This document shows positions 46,549 through 53,675 of a stretch of 64,000 nt of DNA, piece after piece (positions within the stretch are counted from its first letter, which is position 1; the number at the start of each line of letters is the position of its first letter). Made by a program: the position numbers and the translations under genes. The DNA comes from JAEUIE01 sp035430005. Lineage in GTDB: Bacteria > Planctomycetota > Planctomycetia > Gemmatales > HRBIN36. Where the stretch lies: contig DAOMFV010000002.1 of the NCBI GenBank assembly GCA_035430005.1, positions 29,259 to 93,258 of the forward strand. Direction: 5' to 3'. A model generated the notes under the pieces. It saw only the letters and a list, made by a program, of their open reading frames with translations. It was not told where the DNA came from and did not search any database.

Positions 46549-47910
46549 ATGTCACAATCGGTAATGCCGTCTCGACAGTTTGGCTTCTGGTCTGCCCATT
46601 TTGTGGTGATTGCATCCATGATTGGAGCGGGAATCCTGACGACCTCAGGATTCACACTTCGTGAAACAGGCAGTCCACAAGCACTCCTGGGACTATGGCT
46701 TCTCGGTGGTATCATGGCACTGGCTGGTGCTGTGACCGTCGCCGAACTGGCAACGATGCTGCCCAAAGCCGGTGGCGACTATCTTTATGTTCGTGAAGCC
46801 TTCGGCCCCGGGGCTGGTTTTGTCAGCGGCTGGTCAACTTTTGTTCTGGGCTTTGCAGCACCGACCGCCGTCGTGGCTTCAACTGCCATCAATTATCTTT
46901 TCACCTTCGTGCCTACTGAGTGGCTTGATACTTGGCCAAGCTGGCTGGTGACATCACGGATTCCACTGGGTGCAAGTATCATGATTGCCCTGGTGACGAT
47001 TGGGCATTGCTTCGGCCATCGGCAAAGCTCCATCATTCAGGTGATATCAACATGTGTCAAGCTCCTGATCCTGTTTGGCCTGGCACTGCTGGGCCTACTG
47101 GTAGGCAAGGGAAACTGGAACCACCTGTCACAAGGCGGAATGCCAACCTACGACCAGTTGCCGGCGCTGGGTGTAGGTTTGATCTACATCGGTTATGCCT
47201 ACTCCGGCTGGAATGGTGCCAGTTACCTGGCTGGCGAAGTACGTGATCCACGCAAACTCATACCACGGGCATTGATCACAGGCTGCCTTGTCGTGATTGG
47301 GCTGTATCTACTATTGAACCTGACATTTGTTTATGCACTTGATCCTGCCGAAATGAAGACGCTTCCCATGGATCAGGTAGCCAGGGTAGCAGAGCTTGCT
47401 GCATCAAGATTGTTTGGGTCTCAAGTCTCAACAGTACTATCGACATTACTTGGATTGACTCTGGTTGCTTCGGTCAGTGCCTATCTGCTGGCCGGGCCCC
47501 GTGTCATGTTTGCCATGGCACGTGATGGCTACTTTTTCCGCTTCGTCGGCAGGTTGCATCCCCGTTACGACGTGCCTGTAGCATCAACCATTATGCAAGG
47601 CTTGCTGGCAATCTGCTTTCTCTGGTCAGGAACCTTCCTTCAACTATTGGATTACACATCAGTGGGTTTGGCAGCACTGTCCGGGCTCACGGTAGCTTGT
47701 GTTTATCCTTTGCGCAAGAGACGAGATCTTGCCGAAGCATATCGGATACCCTTCTACCCGTTGCCACCCCTGCTCTACTTGTGTTTGACACTTTGGACAG
47801 TAACTCAGGCACTGATGCAGTCACAAAGTCGTTGGCCGACGGTACTTTCCCTTGCCACCATTGGGATCGGTATTGCACTTGGTTGGGCTATCAAAGGTAA
47901 ACGGAAATAG
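46549..47910 (+). CDS. APC-family amino acid permease
   Basis: A 453-residue secondary transporter with about twelve membrane helices. The N-terminal ASMIGAGILTTSGF is the unwound TM1 substrate segment of the family, and AYSGWNGASYLAGEVRDPRK matches TM6 with the conserved GEV-dP. It imports or exchanges amino acids by proton coupling; the specific substrate is unknown. Ends convergent with the thioredoxin gene. Confidence 0.93.
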   Translation: MSQSVMPSRQFGFWSAHFVVIASMIGAGILTTSGFTLRETGSPQALLGLWLLGGIMALAGAVTVAELATMLPKAGGDYLYVREAFGPGAGFVSGWSTFVLGFAAPTAVVASTAINYLFTFVPTEWLDTWPSWLVTSRIPLGASIMIALVTIGHCFGHRQSSIIQVISTCVKLLILFGLALLGLLVGKGNWNHLSQGGMPTYDQLPALGVGLIYIGYAYSGWNGASYLAGEVRDPRKLIPRALITGCLVVIGLYLLLNLTFVYALDPAEMKTLPMDQVARVAELAASRLFGSQVSTVLSTLLGLTLVASVSAYLLAGPRVMFAMARDGYFFRFVGRLHPRYDVPVASTIMQGLLAICFLWSGTFLQLLDYTSVGLAALSGLTVACVYPLRKRRDLAEAYRIPFYPLPPLLYLCLTLWTVTQALMQSQSRWPTVLSLATIGIGIALGWAIKGKRK

Positions 47911-47924
47911 TGCTTGAACGGCGA

Positions 47925-48230
47925 TCAACCATGTCTACCTTTCGATAAATCCAATCGCAATACTTGTTCAGAGACCACGCCTTCGTGACGAGCAACGATC
48001 GCTCCATTCTTAAAGATCAGCAGTGCGGGAATCGCAGAAATGTGATAAGCCTGTGCAAGTGCCTGGTTCGTATCCACGTTGACTTTGCAGACTTTGTAAT
48101 CTCTAGAGATCGATTCGAGCGTTGGATTCATCGCCCGACAAGGCCCACACCAAGCTGCCCAGAAATCGACCAGCACAGGCTCTGCTGATTGAATGACTTC
48201 TTTCTTCCAGTTAAACTCATGAAGTAACAT
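47925..48230 (-). CDS. Thioredoxin
   Basis: A 101-residue thioredoxin with VLVDFWAAWCGPCRAMNP as active site and the cis-Pro loop ISAIPALLIFKNG. ATG 48230 gives the usual length; the frame extends upstream to 48296. It could feed electrons to the peroxiredoxins nearby. A clear Cys active site shows that thioredoxin itself is not a selenoprotein here. Confidence 0.93.
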   Translation of the reverse strand: MLLHEFNWKKEVIQSAEPVLVDFWAAWCGPCRAMNPTLESISRDYKVCKVNVDTNQALAQAYHISAIPALLIFKNGAIVARHEGVVSEQVLRLDLSKGRHG

Positions 48231-48418
48231 GACGTTTTCTCGCTGACCTATTATCCTTTTAGCTGCTTCTCCATTGTGGGCGTATGCACGCTGCAAATCA
48301 AGTATACTCTGTGTAAGACAATCAAACGAACCGGGAAAACTGAACGAGTAACATGATGGGGATCTACTCTACCCAATCGCACTGCCATCGCGGTAGCTAT
48401 GCGTTCCTAGCACCAGAT

Positions 48419-48901
48419 TTATTGGATTAGCGTGACGAATGCCTGCTTCAATGCTTTTTGCTTGGGGGCAGGGAGAGTGCCCGGTTCGACGATGCTGATC
48501 ATGGTCTTGCCGAGCACATGCTCGTCAGCAGCCAGGCGGAGTGACTTTTCCAGACTGCTCAAGCGATCCTTGCCCATCTGTTTGCTGAGCGAGGCACAAG
48601 CGAGTTCGATACGGTCTTTCTTTCCTGCATATTGCGGGGCGAGGAAGCAGATGCTGATATCCTTGCCATCGACAGCACCACGCAGACTTACGCCCCCTGC
48701 ACCCCATTTGAGCGATCCACCTTGCTTGATCCAGGTGGCGATGAAGTCTCGAAAGTACGCGACGTTCGACGATTCGCATTCGGTGTAGAACTGATCCTCA
48801 TCCATGATGCCTACACGGCACTTTGCTTTCTCGTCGTAGTAAGAAGGCATCGGATCAATCCCCTGTTTCAGAAGCGATTCGCTACATCCTTGTTGTAACA
48901 T
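48419..48901 (-). CDS. Hypothetical protein (160 aa)
   Basis: Starts at ATG 48901 with GAGG 6 bases upstream. Polar, no signal peptide; visible segments are SSNVAYFRDFIATWIKQGG, SLKWGAGGVSLRG, KDISICFLAPQYAGKKD and LAADEHVLGKTMISIVEPG. No family recognised. It lies downstream of the methyltransferase on the same strand (54 bp gap) and may belong to the same transcript. Confidence 0.6.
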   Translation of the reverse strand: MLQQGCSESLLKQGIDPMPSYYDEKAKCRVGIMDEDQFYTECESSNVAYFRDFIATWIKQGGSLKWGAGGVSLRGAVDGKDISICFLAPQYAGKKDRIELACASLSKQMGKDRLSSLEKSLRLAADEHVLGKTMISIVEPGTLPAPKQKALKQAFVTLIQ

Positions 48902-48955
48902 ACCGCGCCTCAAATCGATGTCATTCCATCTTTAGATGGTATTTCAATTAACCAT

Positions 48956-49531
48956 TCAAGCTGGACGTTGCATGACCAGCCCCCAATGCCAGGAGCAGCA
49001 GCACAGAGATTCGAAGCGAACCAATTCGAGCCCGGCTTCCTCACCCCAAATCCGACATTGCTCTGCAGTAGGACGAATGGGCATCGAAGGTCCACGCGGA
49101 GTCTCTACATCAGTTCGCCAATGGATAATCCCCGCTTTCCCCCCAGGCTGAAGGACACGATAGGCTTCTTTCAACAGGCCCACTGGATTCTCAATATGCA
49201 GAATGTTGAAGAGCATGGCGTAACTAGCATGTGAATCTGGAAAGCCAGTGCCTTGCATTGCAAAGTCTCGTTCCACCGCTACTACATTTTCCAAACCTAC
49301 TGATCGTGCTTTTGCCGCAGTCGCGTTTATCATCTCTTTTTCGATATCCAGCGCTATGAGCTTGCCCACAATTTGCTGAGCAGCTGGAATGGTAAATGTT
49401 CCGTAGCCACAACCAAACTCTACGACATCACCGCACAGACCTGTGCAGTCCAGTTTGGCAATCATTCAACTCGGATTGAAAAAGGAATCCCAATACTCTT
49501 GATCGGGCATGCCACTTTCTCGTCCTTTCAT
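48956..49531 (-). CDS. SAM-dependent methyltransferase, predicted selenoprotein (TGA = Sec22)
   Basis: A 191-residue frame from ATG 49531 behind AAGGAG, with TGA at 49468-49466 after MPDQEYWDSFFNPS. Downstream are DVVEFGCGYGTFTIPAA (SAM motif I), IALDIEKEMINATAAKA, AMLFNILHIENP and LQPGGKAGIIHW, an ordinary class I methyltransferase. Related proteins, as I recall, have Cys in the FxPxCIL segment. A start at the ATG next to the TGA has no ribosome site. A hairpin with the fdhF-type AGGTCT loop follows the TGA. The OsmC gene is 10 bases upstream. Confidence 0.82.
49433..49446 (-). promoter_or_regulatory. Bacterial SECIS-like hairpin (methyltransferase)
   Basis: Reverse strand GCAC-AGGTCT-GTGC (or a 6-bp stem with GT loop) starts 20 bases after the TGA. 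The AGGTCT loop is identical to that of the E. coli fdhF SECIS. Confidence 0.8.
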
Positions 49532-49541
49532 GTGTAGCTCC

Positions 49542-49922
49542 TTACTCAAGTGGCTTGAATGCTATGATTCCCGTGAGAGTTTTTGCGACCGGGCATTTGA
49601 CCGCAGCCTGGCGTAGTCGCTGCTCTTGCTCAAGACTTAGTTCACCATCAAGCTTCAATGAATACTGAAGCGTGACCACATCGGAAACAGAACGGTCAGC
49701 AGTTACTTCACACTCGACATTTAGCATGGGAAGTTGGTGCTGCTCTGCATACTTACTAACTGTAATTGTCATACACGTGGCCAATGCAGCTTCCAAAAGC
49801 TCGTGTGGGCCGAAGCCATTTCCATTACCACCCTTTTTGAGAGGTACATCAGCAAACCCTGAATGACTTCCATTGGTAAATGCTGACCGATTAGTATCAG
49901 CAAAGCAGGATGCACGGATCAT
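49542..49922 (-). CDS. OsmC-family peroxidase
   Basis: A 126-residue OsmC/Ohr-like protein that reduces organic hydroperoxides with two Cys: CMTITVSKYA (about Cys50, in LEAALATCMT) and KCPVAKTLTG (about Cys109). GNGFGPHELLEAALATC is the family signature. ATG 49922 lacks a strong ribosome site. First gene of a reverse-strand pair with the methyltransferase selenoprotein. Confidence 0.92.
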   Translation of the reverse strand: MIRASCFADTNRSAFTNGSHSGFADVPLKKGGNGNGFGPHELLEAALATCMTITVSKYAEQHQLPMLNVECEVTADRSVSDVVTLQYSLKLDGELSLEQEQRLRQAAVKCPVAKTLTGIIAFKPLE

Positions 49923-50111
49923 TCAAAGCACCTATACATTGTTAACTTCTCTGAAAGATAACGACTAAGTGTTACCTTAGCTATCGTCGTTGCCAAAGAA
50001 CAACGAAAGAAAACGATAAAGCCCGTACAAAAGACAGCTCCAACAAAGTCAATTAGGTCTTAGCCTTCTCTTGGCGGCTTACTCCCCTGGCTGTAATCTG
50101 GATTCAGGACA

Positions 50112-50145
50112 AACCACCGCCTGAGCAAATCGCCCGGCGGTGGTT
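50112..50145 (-). terminator. Terminator hairpin of a decayed gene copy
   Basis: AACCACCGCC (50112-50121) pairs with GGCGGTGGTT (50136-50145). The loop shares sequence with the terminator at 32837-32870, showing that this is the duplicated 3' end of that selenoprotein gene. The poly-T tract has been lost. Confidence 0.75.
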
Positions 50146-50183
50146 GGGTGTCTTCATTACTGTGGCGATTTGCCTGCAGGAAG

Positions 50184-50340
50184 TTATTCGATCATTGCTG
50201 ACAGGTCTTTGGTGACCGTCTCGACGTCTTTCGCAGCGAACTTTTCGAATGCATGATTCGACTTGACCTTTTTACCCTTGTAAAGGTTTGCAGTCACGGC
50301 TGCTTCTTTGGCAATCTTGTAGTCTTCAGATCCTTTTGGT
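50184..50340 (-). pseudogene. 3' remnant of the CxxU thioredoxin-like selenoprotein gene
   Basis: Reverse-strand translation gives DYKIAKEAAVTANLYKGKK, VKSNHAFEKFAAKDVETV and LSAMIE then TAA, closely matching the end of the gene at 32909-33469. Similarity stops abruptly at 50340 in both strands, so only the last 50 or so codons and the terminator remain. It marks a recombination junction at the edge of a gene-poor region. Confidence 0.9.
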
Positions 50341-50408
50341 TGTCCGACCGAAGCGCTTTAGAAGTTTTACTACTTGATGAATTCCGGATTCCTCGCCAGA
50401 GCATCAAT

Positions 50409-50484
50409 GAACTTTGATTACTGATCATTTGCTCACAAGAAGTTCCCGCAAAGTTCCCGCAAAGTTCCCGACATCAATAAACGT
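50409..50484. repeat. Direct repeat copy A with tandem 11-bp units
   Basis: Includes AGTTCCCGCAA at 50441-50451 and 50452-50462 and a partial third unit to 50470, followed by ACATCAATAAACGT. The block, from GAACTTTGATTACTGATCAT, is about 80% alike by eye to copy B at 50983-51049. Confidence 0.75.
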
Positions 50485-50604
50485 GTTTGCCTTTTCTCGC
50501 TTGTTTTTGCACTTTTTTGCACAAAGCTGATTGAGGGTGATATAACCAATATTAGCCTGGAAATCATGGGTTATTAACGTGTTTTCGCGTTCTTTCAGGG
50601 CAAA

Positions 50605-50646
50605 TCGACACGCTGGGGGTCACAGGTTCGAGTCCTGTAACGCCCA
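50605..50646 (+). tRNA. 3' fragment of a tRNA gene, probably tRNA-Val(GAC); not functional
   Basis: The stretch fits anticodon loop (TCGACAC with GAC), anticodon 3' arm GCTGG, variable loop GGGTC, T arm ACAGG-TTCGAGT-CCTGT, acceptor AACGCCC and discriminator A. The 5' half is missing. Partial tRNAs of this kind are typical of the far attachment site left by tyrosine-recombinase elements that integrate into tRNA genes. Confidence 0.75.
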
Positions 50647-50699
50647 CTCGATTTAAGTTGTCAGGTCGAAAACGGTTACGTTGTACCTTCAGGCGGTAG

Positions 50700-50764
50700 G
50701 AAGTGCGGCTCATGAACCAGGAATCCGGGAACTTTCCCGGGAACTCCCTGATGAGCTGCACTTC
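50700..50764. repeat. Long hairpin / palindrome
   Basis: GAAGTGCGGCTCAT (50700-50713) pairs with ATGAGCTGCACTTC (50751-50764) with one mismatch; inside lies a 7-bp stem CCGGGAA-CT-TTCCCGG (50725-50740). It is about 55 bases from the tRNA fragment. It could be an element end, a cruciform recombination site or a REP-like unit. Confidence 0.7.
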
Positions 50765-50982
50765 ATGGCCAAATCCATCAACATTCCTGCCTCTCGTCAG
50801 TAGTCGAAAGCCTGATGATATCCCTGCTTTTAATCAGAAGATGTTGGAAGTATTCGCTCATAGTCCAACAAGAAAAACGCTAGGTCGTTAGCCAAGCGTT
50901 TCGGACGTTCTTTCTTAACGTTATCTGTCGAGTCGGCGGCGCAGCATGACCTGCTTAAATAACTGATACCGAGCATTTCATA

Positions 50983-51049
50983 GAACTTGAAGGACTGATC
51001 ATTTTGCCCTGCAAAAGTTCGCGCAATGTTCCCGACATCGATAAACGTA
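50983..51049. repeat. Direct repeat copy B
   Basis: Begins GAACTTGAAGGACTGATCAT and ends CCCGACATCGATAAACGTA; an imperfect copy of 50409-50484, about 570 bp away in the same orientation. The tandem units are degenerate here. Confidence 0.7.
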
Positions 51050-51138
51050 GTTGGGAGATTCGTTGGTCATTTGCTGGGAACTACCTGAGGCGGCAAGAAC
51101 CGAAATTGAATGCCTATGCAGCTCGGTTGGAGCATGCC

Positions 51139-52266
51139 TCAAGAGGTCTTGACGCTAAGCTGTTCCATCAAATGGTCATAGTCTGCCGCACGGGTTGACT
51201 GCGTGAACTCGCGCTGGTGTTGCCAAACAGATAGACAGACCCATAGCAGCAAGTCCGTGCCCAAAACACTGATGTAAAATGAATTGCCAAAGAGATTCAA
51301 CAAGAAACGCCCAATTTGCCAAGGACGAAAGAGGGAAGTTCTTGAATCAAAGCCGATCAGGTGCAGTCCAGAGATTTCCCATGTTGCGGCATATCCGATC
51401 AGAAGCGCCAACGAAGTGATGAACATGATCCAGACGAAGTTCTGAACACGTGACAGCTCCCTTAGATCTTCTGAAGTACAAAGAGGGCGGGTGAAAGTTG
51501 ACGCCCGCACGAGGTAAATCAGCGGAGCCGCCAGCCAGAGCATCATGCCGGCCACTAACAGGGGGCTCGGGGCAATCTGTGTCAATGCGACAACGACGAC
51601 GAGGACGAGCAAACTATTAAATGGGGCGGCCATCACCAGAAACCAGCCTGGCAGGATCGATTCCGGCAAGAGCCGCTTGATACTGATGCAGGCTCGCATC
51701 ATTCCGGGGACGAGTGCCAGTACGGCTGGGCTGAGCACGACGATGTAGTAGTAACCCCAAACCAACCCTTCAGTTATTCGACTATACTGTCGCGCGAGGC
51801 TGGCCTCGTAGGTCTGAGCCGGTGGTGGTTCGACAGACCACCAATCCCACGGCGTCAAGGCGATGGCGACCGGGACCAGGAACGACGCAGCCCAACCAAT
51901 CAGGAGGATATTGCGGGATCTCCGCGGCTTTGCCCAATTGACAGCTGCCAGCAGGGCCGCTACCGGCATGACGTAAAACGACAGCCCCCACGCCAGATCG
52001 CCCAAGTCGCCGAAAAGTGACTGCGCCGGTGCAGGCGTCTCAGGCTCCAGCCAGATGACAAATTTGAAAGAAGGGCGTGATCCGTTAATGAGCTTGGCGG
52101 TCGTATCGATGATCGCCGTTAAGGCTGTGAAGATCAGAACGAGAATCAACATACTCCGCCGCCAGGCGAAGTGACGCTGCATAACGATGTCGGCGGTCTG
52201 CGGTTCGTCCAGGTTACGCCGGGATGCTAAGAGCGGTTGTAGCAGCCAACCAAGAGGCTTGATCAT
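51139..52266 (-). CDS. Multi-pass membrane protein of unknown function
   Basis: About 375 residues from ATG 52266 (the frame is open to 52326). Around eight hydrophobic segments can be seen, such as MLILVLIFTALTAIIDTTA, VMPVAALLAAVNWA, LLVLVVVVALTQI and FVWIMFITSLALLIGYAA, with a loop WDWWSVEPPPAQTYEASL. No family recognised. It is divergent from the hydrolase gene at 52402. Confidence 0.7.
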   Translation of the reverse strand: MIKPLGWLLQPLLASRRNLDEPQTADIVMQRHFAWRRSMLILVLIFTALTAIIDTTAKLINGSRPSFKFVIWLEPETPAPAQSLFGDLGDLAWGLSFYVMPVAALLAAVNWAKPRRSRNILLIGWAASFLVPVAIALTPWDWWSVEPPPAQTYEASLARQYSRITEGLVWGYYYIVVLSPAVLALVPGMMRACISIKRLLPESILPGWFLVMAAPFNSLLVLVVVVALTQIAPSPLLVAGMMLWLAAPLIYLVRASTFTRPLCTSEDLRELSRVQNFVWIMFITSLALLIGYAATWEISGLHLIGFDSRTSLFRPWQIGRFLLNLFGNSFYISVLGTDLLLWVCLSVWQHQREFTQSTRAADYDHLMEQLSVKTS

Positions 52267-52401
52267 GGAGATGTCACCGTGAGACTCGGTTAGCATAGAA
52301 AATTGGCAGTGGTGCTGCTGCGCCAACCACGATGATTGGAGATGAATTGCAAACCTTGCTTCGAAGTGTACAATCTGGGTTTCTACTCTTGGTGCATCAT
52401 G

Positions 52402-53580
52402 ATGCCACTGCGAATCACCAGTCTGGCTCTGGTCTCAATCTTCTTTATTGCGACGACGCTCCTCGGTCAGGAGACCCGGCCCTATCTCATGCTTTCCTTC
52501 GATGACAAGGGGAAGCTGGAAGAACAGAGGGCCTGGACCACTTTCAAGACTGAACTCAAGGCACGCCCTCCCGAGCACATTTTTTTCCTCGTTCACGGAT
52601 GGAGAAAGTCCAAGGGGAACGCCGACGAGACCTTTACATCCCTGGCCAAGCTATTGCATGATCAGCGCAAGGAGAACGAATCCATCGCTGTCATCGGAGT
52701 TCGCTGGCCTTCCCTGATCGGCGAGACGGAAAGTGTAACCGACCAGCGATTCAAGACGCTGGCGAACGCCATGGGAGCAGCAATGGCGAGTTCGACCACC
52801 ATTCAGGAACAGCAGGTCAGGCTCAAGAACTTCTTGAAGAAGCCCGGCACACGATCTCTGGCGTCCTTTTCTCTCGGCCTGATACTTCCGGATGATGATC
52901 AAATTGACGCCATGATAGACCAGTTGCAGGAATCGGAGAACGTCGAAAAACTCTTGACCGCCTTTTCCTATTACGCCATGAAGAAACGAGCTGAGGTCGT
53001 CGGCTCCACGGGCCTGGCACCCCGTCTTACAGAGCTACAGGAAGCGTTGCCGTTGGCGCGCGTCCACCTGGTTGGACACAGTTTCGGCTGCAAGGTCTGT
53101 CTGGCGAGTATCGGCGCTGACAGCAGAACCGACCAACAGATTGATTCGATGACGCTCATCCAGGCGGCAGTGTCAGATCTGTGCTTTGCACCGACTATCA
53201 AGGAACTGGAAAACACACCTGCCGGTGCCTACGCCGAAGCGCCCCGACGTGTCAAAGGGCCGATAGCTGTCACCTACTCACGGAAGGATAAGGCACTGAC
53301 GATCGCCTATCTGGTGGCTTCACAGATCGCCGGGCAGGTCGGAGAACTGCCCGGCCGACGAATGCTGGCTAATTCTGAACTCTACGGCGCTCTCGGGGCC
53401 AATGGAATAGTTGCTGTGCCGAACGTCCCACAGATCGTTCTGGGCAAGACCGGCACCACTTACGCCCTTCAGTCCGGTCTCAACTCCATCGATGCCAACG
53501 ATGTCATTCTACATCATGGCGATATTCGCCGAAGCGAAGTCGCCTGGTTGGTTTGGGCCACGGCTCGATGCGGGCGCTGA
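52402..53580 (+). CDS. Exported alpha/beta-hydrolase-fold protein
   Basis: About 392 residues from the second of two adjacent ATG codons (52399, 52402). A signal peptide ends near LLGQE. HIFFLVHGWRKSKGN is the oxyanion-side motif and RVHLVGHSFGCKVCLAS the nucleophile elbow GHSFG, with IAVTYSRKDKALTIAY as the likely acid strand and a His near ANDVILHHGDI. A secreted lipase or esterase-like role is plausible. Not part of a clear operon. Confidence 0.75.
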   Translation: MPLRITSLALVSIFFIATTLLGQETRPYLMLSFDDKGKLEEQRAWTTFKTELKARPPEHIFFLVHGWRKSKGNADETFTSLAKLLHDQRKENESIAVIGVRWPSLIGETESVTDQRFKTLANAMGAAMASSTTIQEQQVRLKNFLKKPGTRSLASFSLGLILPDDDQIDAMIDQLQESENVEKLLTAFSYYAMKKRAEVVGSTGLAPRLTELQEALPLARVHLVGHSFGCKVCLASIGADSRTDQQIDSMTLIQAAVSDLCFAPTIKELENTPAGAYAEAPRRVKGPIAVTYSRKDKALTIAYLVASQIAGQVGELPGRRMLANSELYGALGANGIVAVPNVPQIVLGKTGTTYALQSGLNSIDANDVILHHGDIRRSEVAWLVWATARCGR

Positions 53581-53675
53581 CCAACGCCAAACTCAACTCA
53601 CCAGAGTTCCAGTACTGACTAACCGGGACTCTGGGGAGTTGTCGGATGGATTGCGGGTAGGCAACACCATTTTCA

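Larger units (their letters stand above)
50341..51138. other. Gene-poor scar region
   Basis: About 800 bases with no convincing gene. It holds a tandem 11-bp repeat, two copies of an approximately 70-bp direct repeat, a tRNA 3' fragment and a long hairpin, all listed separately. Short open frames here have no family features. Best read as the remains of an integrated element. Confidence 0.7.

Noticed and set aside
50441..50470. Tandem 11-bp units as a CRISPR array
   Set aside because: Units are too short, lack spacers, and no cas gene is near.
50564..50761. Reverse-strand 65-residue frame containing GVTGLEPVTPSV
   Set aside because: This is the antisense translation of the tRNA T-arm, a well-known source of false hypothetical proteins.
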